From contig NZ_JBHUIW010000021.1 in the NCBI RefSeq assembly GCF_042682915.1, forward strand, positions 50,303 to 114,302: DNA of 64,000 nucleotides. Direction: 5' to 3'. The DNA is from Rhodoplanes azumiensis. GTDB taxonomy: Bacteria; Pseudomonadota; Alphaproteobacteria; Rhizobiales; Xanthobacteraceae. The stretch's first letter is position 1. Every line of letters starts with the position of its first letter. The notes beneath the pieces are model-generated. The model had not been told where the DNA came from and made no database searches. It was given only the letters and a program-made list of their open reading frames with translations. Of this stretch, positions 44,541-54,265 are shown in pieces. Position numbers and translations under genes: made by a program.

Positions 44541-46432
44541 CGGCGAGCGAGCTGACCGCTGCCGTCCTCGACGAGGGCTGGCGGGCGCGCTGGCGCGCCG
44601 GCGAGAGGCCGTCGACCCGCAGCTTCGCGCCACCCGGCACCGTGCGGGCGATGAGCCTGCGTTTCCACACCGAGGCCGAGGCGCTGGTGCGCTGGCTGAC
44701 CGCGCCGGAGAGCATCGCCGTCGCGGCCCGCATCGACACCGCCGAGGCGCTCGTCGATCATCTGTGGGCGACCTCGCTGCAGGCCGTGACCGACCAGCTG
44801 TTCGCCAAGGGTCGCGGCGAGGAGGCGCAGCTCTTCACGGCGCGGCTGCGGACGTTCTGCGCCCGCCTGATCGATCTGCGGCAACGCGCGAAAAACTTCG
44901 AGACTTGGCAGGACGTGTTCGTCGCCGCCGAGCAGGATCTCGCCCGCGTCCCGGTGCAGGTCGGCGACGGCGTCGTCGCGCTGCGGGCGCGGGTCGACGC
45001 GATCCGCATCCATCCCGGTGGACATCTCGAGGTCGTCGACTACAAGCTCTCGCAGGGCGACCGGCAGAAGCACGACCTGGTGCAGCTGTCGATCTACGCC
45101 CATCTGCTGCCTCTCTGGCGCCCCGGCTGCGCCTTCGCCGGCACGCTCGAATACTACCTGCCGGAGTTCTCCGAGCTGCACGTCTCGCGCGACGATCTCG
45201 CCGGCATCTTTTCCGACATGGTGGCGCCGGTGCTGGCCGAGCTGTTCCCGGCCGTGCAGGCCCGCGTCGCGAAGCGACCTCGGCCCCCACGGGGCGAGGC
45301 GCCGGCACGCGCTGATGCGCCGACGGAACCGGTCCGCACGCCTCCGCAAGACCCCGATCCCGGCGTGGCGCTGCTCGGCCACAAGGTGATCACCGCGTTC
45401 GGCCAGCACAATCTCGGAGTCGAGGTGACGGGCGTCATCCACGGACCGCAGCTCGTGCGCATCAAGCTGACGCCGCGGCCGGGCGTAAAAGTCGCCTCGC
45501 TCGCCAACCGGGCCGCCGACCTGCAGGTCGCGCTGGCGCTGGCCGAGCCGCCGCTGATCCGCCCCGGCAAAGGCTTCGTCATGCTCGACCTGCCGCGGCC
45601 GGAGCCGACGCCCTGCCTGCTGAAGGAGGCGCTCGCCGGGCCGCTCGCGGCCGCGCTGAAGAGCCCGGTGGCGTTTCCGATCGGCATCGGGGTCGAGGGC
45701 GAGCCCGTCGTCGCCGATCTCGCAAATCCCAACACCTGCCACGCCCTGGTCGCCGGCTCCACCGGCTCGGGCAAGAGCGAGTGGCTGAAGGCGATGGTCG
45801 CGACGCTGGCGCTGCGCAACGCGCCGGAGGCGGTCAGGATCGCGCTGATCGATCCGAAGATCCTCACCTTCGCGGGCGTCGAGGCGAGCCCCTTTCTGTG
45901 GCGGCCCGTGGCGACGACGCTCGCCGACGCGATGGCGATCCTGCGCGCCGCCATCGCCGAGATGGAGGAGCGCTACCAGCGGCTCAAGCGCGGCGGCTTC
46001 GCCAACTTGGCCGAGCGCATCGCCGCGGGCGAGACCGACATCCCGTTCCTGGTGCTGGTGTTCGACGAGTTCGCCGACCTGATTCTCGCCGGCCGCGACG
46101 AGAAAAAGGAGTTCGAGGCGCTGGTCGCCCGCATCGCCGGCATGGGCCGCGCTTCCGGCATCCATCTGGTGCTGGCGACGCAACGCCCCGACAAGACGAT
46201 CGTCACCGGCCTGGTCAAGGCGAACCTGCCGCTGAAAGTGTGCCTCAAGGTCGCCAATGCCGTGAACGCCCAGATCGTGCTCGACGAGACGGGCGCGGAG
46301 AGCCTCTACGGCAAGGGCGACCTCCTGTGCGACTTCGGCAAGGGCCTCGTGCGGGCCCAGGGCCTGTTCGTCCCGCAGGCCGCGTTCCTGACCGCCATGG
46401 CGCCGCCGGCGCGGCGGACCGGGCGGGGCTGA
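44522..46432 (+). CDS. cassette gene 3: RecB-type PD-(D/E)XK nuclease fused to an FtsK/HerA-type DNA translocase
   Basis: 636 residues. The N-terminal part (about 60-240) carries a RecB/Cas4-like nuclease site: Asp159 (RARVDAIRI), Asp173-x-Lys175 (LEVVDYKLS) and the QxxxY helix motif (DLVQLSIYAHLL, Gln188/Tyr192). The C-terminal part (about 285-620) is an FtsK-type motor: Walker A AGSTGSGKSEWL (412-419), Walker B VLVFDEFADL, and HLVLATQRPDK. It lacks the FtsK membrane and gamma domains, so it is not the chromosome-segregation FtsK. It overlaps gene 2 by 19 bases. A hexameric pump that cuts or trims DNA is the natural reading. Confidence 0.88.
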   Translation: MAQHTLTASELTAAVLDEGWRARWRAGERPSTRSFAPPGTVRAMSLRFHTEAEALVRWLTAPESIAVAARIDTAEALVDHLWATSLQAVTDQLFAKGRGEEAQLFTARLRTFCARLIDLRQRAKNFETWQDVFVAAEQDLARVPVQVGDGVVALRARVDAIRIHPGGHLEVVDYKLSQGDRQKHDLVQLSIYAHLLPLWRPGCAFAGTLEYYLPEFSELHVSRDDLAGIFSDMVAPVLAELFPAVQARVAKRPRPPRGEAPARADAPTEPVRTPPQDPDPGVALLGHKVITAFGQHNLGVEVTGVIHGPQLVRIKLTPRPGVKVASLANRAADLQVALALAEPPLIRPGKGFVMLDLPRPEPTPCLLKEALAGPLAAALKSPVAFPIGIGVEGEPVVADLANPNTCHALVAGSTGSGKSEWLKAMVATLALRNAPEAVRIALIDPKILTFAGVEASPFLWRPVATTLADAMAILRAAIAEMEERYQRLKRGGFANLAERIAAGETDIPFLVLVFDEFADLILAGRDEKKEFEALVARIAGMGRASGIHLVLATQRPDKTIVTGLVKANLPLKVCLKVANAVNAQIVLDETGAESLYGKGDLLCDFGKGLVRAQGLFVPQAAFLTAMAPPARRTGRG

Positions 46433-46567
46433 CGGGCGGGGCTGACGGGCGGGCGGAGACACGAAGCACGCACCGCTCCCCCCGCTTGCCGCTCTCGGCC
46501 GGCTTCGCCACAGTACGGCCGCGCCGGCGTGGCCTGCATGATCCGGCATTTTCCGGCAAGGCATCGC

Positions 46568-48322
46568 GTGTCCCCTGCTCCCTCCGAGTTCGAAGCCCCC
46601 CACCGGCTGCGATCGCTCGTCCGCTCGCGCGAGACGGCGCTGGTCGTGCTCGGCGCCGTGGCCGGGGCCATCGCGGGCCTCGTCGTCACGGCCATGAACG
46701 CCGCGGTCGACGGCCTGCACGCGCTCCTGTTCGGCATTCCGGCCGGCACGCGGCTGTCGGCCTCGTGGTCGGTCGATCCGGTCGCGGCGGTCGCGGTGCC
46801 GTGCCTCGGCGGGCTCGCCTTCGGCATCGTCTCGGCCTGGCTGGCGGCCCGCCGGCCGCAGCGCGAGATCGACCCGATCGAGGCCAACGCCCTGCACGGC
46901 GGCCGCATGTCGCTGCTCGGCAGTCTCGTCGTCGCGGTCAAGACGGTGTGGTCGAGCGGCGTCGGCGCCTCGGTCGGCCTCGAGGCCGGCTACACGCAGC
47001 TCGCGGCCGGCATCGCGTCGCGGCTCGGCATCGCGTTCCGGCTGCGCCGCGGCGACCTGCGCGTCCTGGTCGGTTGCGGCGCCGCGGGCGGCATCGCGGG
47101 CGCCTTCCAGGCGCCGCTCGCCGGCGCCTTCTACGCCTTCGAGCTGGTCATCGGCACCTACTCGGTCGCCGGGCTGGCGCCGGTGGCGGCCGCCGCCGTG
47201 GTCGGCTACGCGGTCGCCGGCGCGCTGTCGCCCGGCCATCTCGGCATCATCGCGGTGCCGAGCGGCACGGTCGCCCATCACGATCTCCTGCTCGCCGCCC
47301 TGCTCGGCCTCGCCATGGCGGGCCTCGGCATCGGCGTGATGCGCTCCGTCGCCGTGGTGGAGGCGCTGTTCGTGCGCTTCGTCAAGCCGGCGCTGCGGCC
47401 CTTCCTCGGCGGCTTTCTGGTCGGCTGCCTCGCCCTGATCACGCCGCGGGTGCTGTCGTCCGGGCACGGCGCCCTGCATCTCGTCGGCCTGCTCGACCTG
47501 TCGCTGAAGACCGTGGCGTCGATCCTGGCGCTGAAGATCGTCGCCTCGGTGGTGTCGCTCGGCGCCGGCTTCCGCGGCGGCCTGTTCTTCGCCTCGCTGC
47601 TGATGGGCGCCCTCGCGGGCCAGATCTTCGCCGTCGCGATCGTCACGGTGGCCCCTGGCCTGCACGTCGATTCGAACATCTGGTCCGTGGTGGCGATGAG
47701 CGCGCTCGCCGCCACCGTCGTCGGCGGGCCGTTGACCATGACGTTCATCGCGCTCGAATCGACCGGCGACCTGTGGCTGACCGTCGCCGTGCTGGTCGCC
47801 GTCATCGTCGCGGCGCAGGTGACACGCGAGACCTTCGGCTACTCCTTCGCGACCTGGCGATTCCATCTGCGCGGCGAGACGATCCGCAGCGCCGCCGATG
47901 TCGGCTGGATGCGCGATCTCACGGTCGGGCGGATGATGCGCGAGGCCCGCACCGTGCCGGCCGACACCACGATCGGGGCGCTGCGCCGCGCGTTTCCGCT
48001 CGGCTCGACCGGACAGGTGGTGGCGGTCGAGCCGGACGACGTCTATGCCGGATTGGTCGCCGTGCCGGAGGCGCATGCGGCCGAGCACGATGCGGCGGCG
48101 CCGGTGCGCAGCCTGCTGCGCTTCCCCGAGGAGATGCTGTCGCGCACCATGACGGCCAAGCAGGCGGCGGCCGTGTTCGACCGCACCGAGGCGGAGGCGC
48201 TGGCGGTCGTCGAATCGGAGGAGACCCGCAAGGTCGTCGGCCTGCTCACCGAGGCCTATCTGCTGCGCCGCTACTCGGCCGAGCTCGAGCGCCGGCGCCA
48301 GGAGATCATCGGGGACGGGTGA
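46568..48322 (+). CDS. ClC family chloride channel/antiporter with C-terminal CBS-type domain
   Basis: About 584 residues. ClC landmarks are SSGVGASVGLEAG (gating Glu kept, though the usual GREGP is GLEAG), AGAFQAPLAGAFYAFELVIG (proton-Glu region), GAGFRGGLFFASLLMGAL, and VVGGPLTMTFIALEST. Residues after about 455 form a cytoplasmic regulatory region with CBS-like pattern (MTAKQAAAVFDRTEAEALAVV). The GTG at 46568 has AAGG at good spacing; a GTG at 46529 and an ATG at 46538 are alternatives. It probably exchanges chloride for protons. No link to the cassette upstream is evident. Confidence 0.87.
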   Translation: MSPAPSEFEAPHRLRSLVRSRETALVVLGAVAGAIAGLVVTAMNAAVDGLHALLFGIPAGTRLSASWSVDPVAAVAVPCLGGLAFGIVSAWLAARRPQREIDPIEANALHGGRMSLLGSLVVAVKTVWSSGVGASVGLEAGYTQLAAGIASRLGIAFRLRRGDLRVLVGCGAAGGIAGAFQAPLAGAFYAFELVIGTYSVAGLAPVAAAAVVGYAVAGALSPGHLGIIAVPSGTVAHHDLLLAALLGLAMAGLGIGVMRSVAVVEALFVRFVKPALRPFLGGFLVGCLALITPRVLSSGHGALHLVGLLDLSLKTVASILALKIVASVVSLGAGFRGGLFFASLLMGALAGQIFAVAIVTVAPGLHVDSNIWSVVAMSALAATVVGGPLTMTFIALESTGDLWLTVAVLVAVIVAAQVTRETFGYSFATWRFHLRGETIRSAADVGWMRDLTVGRMMREARTVPADTTIGALRRAFPLGSTGQVVAVEPDDVYAGLVAVPEAHAAEHDAAAPVRSLLRFPEEMLSRTMTAKQAAAVFDRTEAEALAVVESEETRKVVGLLTEAYLLRRYSAELERRRQEIIGDG

Positions 48323-48337
48323 GTCACCGGGGCGTCC

Positions 48338-51166
48338 CTACCCCACCACGGCCGCGTCGCTCGCCTCGCTCGCCGACGACCGCTCGGGGCGCGGCGCGAA
48401 GGGCTGCAGCAGCGCCCGCTTGATGGTGGCGATGCGGGTCGGCGAGGTGATGCGGGCGCCCATCAGGTCGGTGACGTAGAACACGTCGACGGCCCGCTCG
48501 CCGAAGGTCGCGACGTGGGCCGAGGTGATGTTGAGGTTGAGCTTCGAGAGCGTCGAGGTGAGCTCGTAGAGCAGGCCCGGCCGGTCGAGGCCCGACACCT
48601 CGACCACGGTGTAGCGGTGCGACCACTGATTGTTGACCGACACCTCGGGTTCGACCCGGAAGGCGCGGATGCGGGCGCGTCCCGGCTGGCGCTTGGCCAG
48701 CATGTCCGGCACCTTCATGTCGCCGCGCAGCGCCTTCTCGATCGCCTCGGTGATGCGCGCGGCGCGGCGCGCCTCGTCGTCGTCGCGCTCGAACTCGCGC
48801 GACACCGAGATCGTATCGAGGGCGAGCCCGTCCGTGGTCGTGTAGATCTGCGCGTCGACGATGTTGGCGCCGGCCGAGGCGCAGGCCCCGGCGATCACCG
48901 ACAGCAGCCACGGGTGGTCGGGCGCCAGCACGGTCAGCACCGTGACGCCGCGGCTCTGGTCGAAGGCGAAGCGGGTGGCGAGCGGCAGCCCGTTCGCCTC
49001 GGTCTCCTGGACGAAGCGGGCGTGGCCGACCTGCGAGGCGAGATCGACCTTGAGCCAGTAGGCCGGATAGTGGCGGCCGACATACTTGTCGACCTGCTCG
49101 GGCGACCAGTCGGTGACCGACGCGATCTCCCGGCGGAACGCGGTCTGCGCGGCGGAGACGCGCTGCGCCCGGTTGACCTCGGAGAAGCCGCCGGTGAGGG
49201 CCGGCTCGGCCTCGTAATAGAGGGCGCGCAGAAGCTGCGACTTCCACGAGTTCCACACGCCGGGGCCGACCGCCTTGATGTCGGCCGTGGTCAGCATGGT
49301 GAGCAGCTTCATGCGCTCGAGCGACTGCACGATCTGCACGAAGTTCTCGATGGTGCGGCGATCGGAGAGGTCGCGCGACTGCGCGATCGTCGACATCACG
49401 AGGTGATACTCGACCAGCCATGCCACCGTCTCGGTGTCGGCCGCCGAGAGGCCGAACCGCGGACAGAGATGGCGGGCGATCTTGGCGCCGGCGATCGAGT
49501 GGTCCTCGGGGCGGCCCTTGGCGATGTCGTGCAGGAACAGCGCGACGTAGAGCAGATCGCGGTGCTCCGGCTGGATGCTGCGGATCAGCTCGTTGGAGAG
49601 GCCGTACTCCTCGCTCTGCCCGGCCTCGATCTCGGCCAGCACGCCGATGCAGCGCAACAGGTGCTCGTCCACGGTGTAGTGGTGGTACATGTTGAACTGC
49701 ATCATCGAGACGACGCGGCCGAACTCCGGGATGAAGCGGCCGAGCACGCCGGCCTCGTTCATCCGCCGCAGCACGATCTCGGTGTCGTTGCGGCCGGTGA
49801 GGATCTCGAGGAAAAGGCGATTCGCTTCCGGGTCGGCGCGCAACTGCTTGTCGATCAGCTTGAGCGAGCGCGTCGCGGTGCGCATCGCGTCCGGATGGAA
49901 GGCGAGCGCGTGCTTCTGGGCGAGACGGAAGATGCGGATCAGGTTCTTCGGGTCGCGCGCGAAGACGTCCGGATCGGCGATGTTGATGCGGTTGTTGTCG
50001 ACGATGAAGTCGTCGCTCTCGCGCAGCGTCCGTTGCGGACGCGGCCGCAGGCGGTTGACGAAGCGGTTGAGCATCGGCACGTCCTTCTGGTGCCGGCTCT
50101 CCAGTCCCGCGCACAGGATCGCGGTGAGGTCACCGACGTCCTTGGCGATCAGGAAGTAGTGCTTCATGAAGCGCTCGACGTCCTGCATGCCCGGGTGCTC
50201 GGTGTAGCCGAGCCGCACCGCGAGATCGCGCTGGATGTCGAAGGACAATCGCTCCTCGGCGCGGCCGGTGACGAAATGCATGTGGCAGCGCACCGACCAG
50301 AGGAAGTCCTCGCAGCGCTGGAACAGCTTGAACTCCTGGCGGTCGAACACGCCGCGCTCGACCAGCTCCTCCGGGGTCCGCACCCGGTAGACGTATTTGG
50401 CGATCCAGAACAGCGTGTGCAGATCGCGCAGGCCGCCCTTGCCGTCCTTCACGTTGGGCTCGACCAGATAGCGCGACTGGCCGACGCGCTTGAGCCGGTC
50501 CTCGCGCTCGGCGAGCTTGGCGGCGACGAATTCCGGGCCGGTGTTCTGCACCACCTGCTTGTCGAAGCGGGTGACCAGCTCGTCGAACAGGCTCTGCTCG
50601 CCGAACAGGAAGCGCGACTCGAGGATCGCGGTGCGGATCGTCATGTCGGCCTTGGCCTGGCGGACGCTCTCGTCGATCGAGCGCGTCGCGTGGCCGACCT
50701 TCAGGCCCATGTCCCACAGGCAGTAGAGGATCGCCTCGGCGATCGACTCGCCCCAGGCGGTCTGCTTGTAGGGCAGCAGGAACAGGAGATCGATGTCGGA
50801 GCCGGGCGCCATCAGGCCGCGGCCGTAGCCGCCGGTGGCGACCACGGCCATGTGCTCGGCCTCGGAGGGATTCTGGGTCGCGTACAGATGCGTCGCGGCG
50901 AAGTCGTAGAGGATCGCGATGACCGCGTCCTGCATCTGGCACAGCCGCTCGGCACAGCGGCGGCCGTGCTTGTCGGCGAGCAGCATCTGCTCGGCCTTGG
51001 CGCGCCCGTCGGTGACCGCGGCCTTGAGGCGCTGGGCGACGGCGATGCGCAGCTCGCGTTCGCGTCCCTGATGCTCGTCGGCGAGCCGGTCGAGGTCGGC
51101 CGCGACGGCCTCGACGTCGAACAGCTCGCAGGCGGGGCGGGGCGGCCGGATCTTCGTGTCGGTCAT
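48338..51166 (-). CDS. glnD: bifunctional [protein-PII] uridylyltransferase / uridylyl-removing enzyme
   Basis: 942 residues, full length for GlnD. The nucleotidyltransferase domain has GGYGRGLMAPGSDIDLLFLL (Asp124/Asp126). The central HD domain has FLHDIAKGRPEDHS, and two ACT domains close the protein (LTVLAPDHPWLLSVIAG and VVEVSGLDRPGLLYELTS). It adds or removes UMP on PII proteins in response to glutamine, the first step in nitrogen control. The gene stands alone between a convergent ClC gene and a transporter operon on the same strand. Confidence 0.97.
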   Translation of the reverse strand: MTDTKIRPPRPACELFDVEAVAADLDRLADEHQGRERELRIAVAQRLKAAVTDGRAKAEQMLLADKHGRRCAERLCQMQDAVIAILYDFAATHLYATQNPSEAEHMAVVATGGYGRGLMAPGSDIDLLFLLPYKQTAWGESIAEAILYCLWDMGLKVGHATRSIDESVRQAKADMTIRTAILESRFLFGEQSLFDELVTRFDKQVVQNTGPEFVAAKLAEREDRLKRVGQSRYLVEPNVKDGKGGLRDLHTLFWIAKYVYRVRTPEELVERGVFDRQEFKLFQRCEDFLWSVRCHMHFVTGRAEERLSFDIQRDLAVRLGYTEHPGMQDVERFMKHYFLIAKDVGDLTAILCAGLESRHQKDVPMLNRFVNRLRPRPQRTLRESDDFIVDNNRINIADPDVFARDPKNLIRIFRLAQKHALAFHPDAMRTATRSLKLIDKQLRADPEANRLFLEILTGRNDTEIVLRRMNEAGVLGRFIPEFGRVVSMMQFNMYHHYTVDEHLLRCIGVLAEIEAGQSEEYGLSNELIRSIQPEHRDLLYVALFLHDIAKGRPEDHSIAGAKIARHLCPRFGLSAADTETVAWLVEYHLVMSTIAQSRDLSDRRTIENFVQIVQSLERMKLLTMLTTADIKAVGPGVWNSWKSQLLRALYYEAEPALTGGFSEVNRAQRVSAAQTAFRREIASVTDWSPEQVDKYVGRHYPAYWLKVDLASQVGHARFVQETEANGLPLATRFAFDQSRGVTVLTVLAPDHPWLLSVIAGACASAGANIVDAQIYTTTDGLALDTISVSREFERDDDEARRAARITEAIEKALRGDMKVPDMLAKRQPGRARIRAFRVEPEVSVNNQWSHRYTVVEVSGLDRPGLLYELTSTLSKLNLNITSAHVATFGERAVDVFYVTDLMGARITSPTRIATIKRALLQPFAPRPERSSASEASDAAVVG

Positions 51167-51515
51167 ACCCCTGGATAGCGAACCCGGCGCATCGTGTCAC
51201 GGGCATGCGGCGGGGCCCGACCGACCGCCCCTCGGCGCGGTCGGCAGACCGGCGCTCGGCCCCCGCGCCGGCGCCGGAAGCGACCCCGCTCCGGACCGCT
51301 AAATAGCTGCTTCTACGGCAAGATCGAGCAATCGCCGAGCGCGTCGGCGGGAGTCCGCGTCCGGGCGGGCGGTCCGCCCCACGGGCGCGCCGCCGCCGAC
51401 TCCCGCGAGCGTCGGCCGGCGCCGACCGTCGAGGCCGTGCGCCCGGAGGCGCTCCGCCGGGGGGCGAGACCGGCCGGGGCGGAGACCGACCGATCTCCCG
51501 ATCGCGCCCCCGGAC
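51167..51515. other. intergenic region between livH and glnD
   Basis: About 350 bases, very G+C-rich, with short palindromes. A lower-G+C patch at 51298-51345 (AAATAGCTGCTTCTACGG) may hold the glnD promoter. No gene or recognised RNA. Confidence 0.4.
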
Positions 51516-52388
51516 TCACCGCTTCAGCAGCGCGCTGCCGTAGAGGCCTGTCGGCTTGATCAGCAGAATCAGCAGCATGATGGCGAACGGCGCCATCTGG
51601 GCGAGCGGCGCGTAGACGAGCGAGCCGATCGACACCACCTGGCCGACCAGGAAGGCCGAGATGAACGTGCCCTTGATGCTGCCGAGCCCGCCGATGATCA
51701 CCACCATGAAGGCGAAGGCCAGCACCTCGAGCCCCATGTCGGGGAACACCATGATCAGCGGCGCGTGGAGGCCGCCGGCGAGGCCGGACAGCGCGCCGGC
51801 GATCACGAAGGTCAGCGTGAACAGCCGGTACACGTTGATGCCGAGCCCTTCGACATGCTCGACGTCCTCGATGCCGGCCCGGATCGCCTTGCCGATGATG
51901 GTCTTGTTGAGGAACAGCCAGATCCCGGCATAGACGAGGAGCGCCAGCACCACGACGACGAGCCGGTAGACCGGCACCTCGGTGCCGAGGATGTCCCACT
52001 GCGCCTCGATCGGCACCGGAACGGGCCGCGGCACCAGGCCCCACACCGCCTTGATCAGGCCGATGCCGCCGATCAAGATGCCGAACGACGTGATCATCGA
52101 GAAGGTGATGTCGCGGGCGTAGATGCGCAGGAACACGAAGCGCTCGACGAGCAGCGCCGTGACGCCGGCGCCGACCACCCCGACCAGCGCGCCGAGCCAG
52201 ACGCTGCCGATCATCGCGCTGACCGAGTAGGTGAGATAGGCGCCGACCGAGTAGTAGAGGAGCTGGTCGAGGCTGATGATTCGCATCAGACCGAAGCACA
52301 GCGACAGGCCGACCGTCATGAGGAAGAAGATGCTCCCCATGCTGAGGCCGAAGATGACGCCCGACAGGAGCAGGTGAGGATCCATCAT
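51516..52388 (-). CDS. livH: branched-chain amino acid-type ABC permease, LivH
   Basis: 290 residues with eight or so membrane segments. SIFFLMTVGLSLCFGLMRII is the LivH start, and GLGSIKGTFISAFLVGQVVS near the C terminus is the conserved EAA-like loop region. It overlaps livM by 4 bases (ATGA). It is the last gene of the five-gene transporter operon, with livM, livF, livG and the binding-protein gene upstream. The ligand may be an amino acid, amide or related compound. Confidence 0.93.
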   Translation of the reverse strand: MMDPHLLLSGVIFGLSMGSIFFLMTVGLSLCFGLMRIISLDQLLYYSVGAYLTYSVSAMIGSVWLGALVGVVGAGVTALLVERFVFLRIYARDITFSMITSFGILIGGIGLIKAVWGLVPRPVPVPIEAQWDILGTEVPVYRLVVVVLALLVYAGIWLFLNKTIIGKAIRAGIEDVEHVEGLGINVYRLFTLTFVIAGALSGLAGGLHAPLIMVFPDMGLEVLAFAFMVVIIGGLGSIKGTFISAFLVGQVVSIGSLVYAPLAQMAPFAIMLLILLIKPTGLYGSALLKR

Positions 52389-53389
52389 CGTGCTTTCACT
52401 CCAGCGTCCGCCGCGCCCGCATCGGGGGCGGCCGGCTTGTCGGGATCGCCCTGGCGGAGCACCAGGCGCCGCAGCAGCGGCTCGAGCGAGCCCCAGATGC
52501 CGCGCTCGCCGGCCAGCATCACGAACACCAGAAGGAAGCCGACGATCAGCTCCCAGTGGCCGACCAGCTTGCTGATCAGATCCTTCATGCCGACGAAGGC
52601 GATCGAGCCGACCAGCGGTCCATAGAGCGTTCCGACGCCGCCCAGGATGGTGACGACCACCGGATCGGCGGCGCGCGCCGGGCTCGACATCTCCGGGCTC
52701 ACCAGCCCCTGGTGGATGGCGTAGAGGGCCCCGGCGAAGGCCGTCGTCGTGTTGGCGACCACGAAGGCCATCAGCCGGATGCCGTAGTTGCTGTAGCCGA
52801 GGAAGCGCAGCTTGTCCTCGTTGGCCTTGGCGGCGAGGCAGCAGGCGCCGAACACCGAGTCGTCGAGATACTTGTAGAGCGCCCAGATGCCGAAGCAGCA
52901 CAGGAACGCGAAGATCCAGAAATCGGCCGGCCGGGTGATGTCGAGCACCGGGGTCGAGTCCATGCGGGTGAGCAGCTCGAGCCCGTTGTCGCCGAACGTG
53001 ACGCTCGCCAGCATCTTCTGCATCATGAAGAAGATGATGACGGCGAGCGCCAGGTTCACGAGCGCGAAATAGTCGGAGCGCAGCCGCACGAACAGCGGCC
53101 CGACCAGCGCGGCGACGACGAGCCCGGCGACGATGCCGACCAGGATGCCGACATACGGATTGGTGCCGAAGTAATAGAGATAGAACGCCGCCCCGTAGGC
53201 GCCGGCCGCGAGGTAGGCAGGCTGGCCGAACGAGATGAAGCCGACGCGGCCGAGCAGGAAATTGCAGCCCATCACGTAGATGGCGAAGATGATGATTTCG
53301 TTGTTGAAGGGCAGCGGCAGCACGAAGCGGAGCACGATCAGGAGCCCGAAGGCCACCAACAGCCCCGACCACCAGCGCAGGACGCTCAT
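52385..53389 (-). CDS. livM: branched-chain amino acid-type ABC permease, LivM
   Basis: 334 residues, about nine membrane segments. GRVGFISFGQPAYLAAGAYG is the LivM hallmark, and TILGGVGTLYGPLVGSIAF is the ATPase-contact loop. The last 25 residues are hydrophilic (DPDKPAAPDAGAADAG). Works with LivH as the membrane pore. A family-C repeat separates it from livF. Confidence 0.93.
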   Translation of the reverse strand: MSVLRWWSGLLVAFGLLIVLRFVLPLPFNNEIIIFAIYVMGCNFLLGRVGFISFGQPAYLAAGAYGAAFYLYYFGTNPYVGILVGIVAGLVVAALVGPLFVRLRSDYFALVNLALAVIIFFMMQKMLASVTFGDNGLELLTRMDSTPVLDITRPADFWIFAFLCCFGIWALYKYLDDSVFGACCLAAKANEDKLRFLGYSNYGIRLMAFVVANTTTAFAGALYAIHQGLVSPEMSSPARAADPVVVTILGGVGTLYGPLVGSIAFVGMKDLISKLVGHWELIVGFLLVFVMLAGERGIWGSLEPLLRRLVLRQGDPDKPAAPDAGAADAGVKAR

Positions 53390-53429
53390 CGGACGATCCC
53401 TTTCTCGACCGCATTCGAGCGGCCGTTCC

Positions 53430-53536
53430 CCACTCCGTCGTCCCGGGGTGCCCGGCGAAGCCGGGCCTCGAAGGCTGGACGGCCCGGGCCGTCACCTTTC
53501 GAGGCTCGACCTGAGGCCGAGCTCCTCAGGGTGACG
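53430..53536. repeat. intergenic repeat-like element with inverted repeats
   Basis: Contains CCCGGCGAAGCCGGG (a tight hairpin) and CTTTCGAGGCTCG, which mirrors an earlier GGCCTCGAAGG, and ends with CTCCTCAGGGTGACGG. Such elements are common between genes in Bradyrhizobium relatives. In this window I see only one copy. It lies between livM and livF within the operon. Confidence 0.5.
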
Positions 53537-53563
53537 GATGACGCTCGGGGCATCGCGGATTCC

Positions 53564-54265
53564 CTAGAGATACGGCTCGCAGACCTCCGGCCTGATCTGC
53601 TCGCGCTCGGTGAGCTCGGCCACCAGCCGACCCTCGTTGAGGGCGTAGATCTTGTCGGCGATGGCGCAGATCATCGGCAGGTTCTGCTCGACGATGACGA
53701 GCGCCGCGCTCTTCGACAGCTCGCGGAACACGTCCTTCAGATGCGCGACGATCGACGGCGCGAGCCCCTCGGTCGGCTCGTCGACCAGGAGGAGCTTCGG
53801 CTTGCCCAGGATGGCGCGGCCGATCATCAGCATCTGGCGCTCGCCGCCCGACAGATAGCCGGCCTTGCGGTCGAGCAGCACCTTGAGCTTGGGGAAGAAC
53901 ACCAGCACCGGATCCCAGTCGTAGTCGCCGGAGGCGTAGGAGCCGAGCTCGAGATTCTCCCGCACCGTCAGGTCGGAGAACACCTTCTTGTCCTGCGGCA
54001 CGTATTTGATCCCCATGCCGGCGATCGCGTAGGCGGTGCGCCCGACGAGATCGACGCCGTCCGAGACCACCGTACCGGCGGTCGGCCGCAGGAAGCCCGC
54101 GATGCTCTTCAGGAGCGTCGACTTGCCGGCGCCGTTGCGGCCGACGCAGCCGACCACCTCGCGGTCGCGCACCGCGACGGCGATGTCGAACAGCACCTTC
54201 GATTCGCCGTAGGCGGCGCTCAGGCCCTTCACGTCGAGGACGTGGCCGTTCGTCGCGGCGCTCAT
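53564..54265 (-). CDS. livF: branched-chain amino acid-type ABC ATPase, LivF
   Basis: 233 residues. Walker A VGRNGAGKSTL, signature YLSGGERQMLMIGRAI, Walker B LLLVDEPTEGLAP. The C-terminal ALNEGRLVAELTERE is typical of LivF. The ATG at 54265 overlaps the livG stop by 4 bases. Confidence 0.95.
   Translation of the reverse strand: MSAATNGHVLDVKGLSAAYGESKVLFDIAVAVRDREVVGCVGRNGAGKSTLLKSIAGFLRPTAGTVVSDGVDLVGRTAYAIAGMGIKYVPQDKKVFSDLTVRENLELGSYASGDYDWDPVLVFFPKLKVLLDRKAGYLSGGERQMLMIGRAILGKPKLLLVDEPTEGLAPSIVAHLKDVFRELSKSAALVIVEQNLPMICAIADKIYALNEGRLVAELTEREQIRPEVCEPYL

Noticed and set aside
44522..46432. Chromosomal FtsK DNA translocase
   Set aside because: No N-terminal membrane segments, no gamma domain, and an N-terminal nuclease domain instead; gene context is also different.
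41584..48322. A mobile defence island including the ClC gene
   Set aside because: No integrase, transposase, attachment repeats or shift in base composition is visible; the ClC gene looks like an ordinary neighbour.
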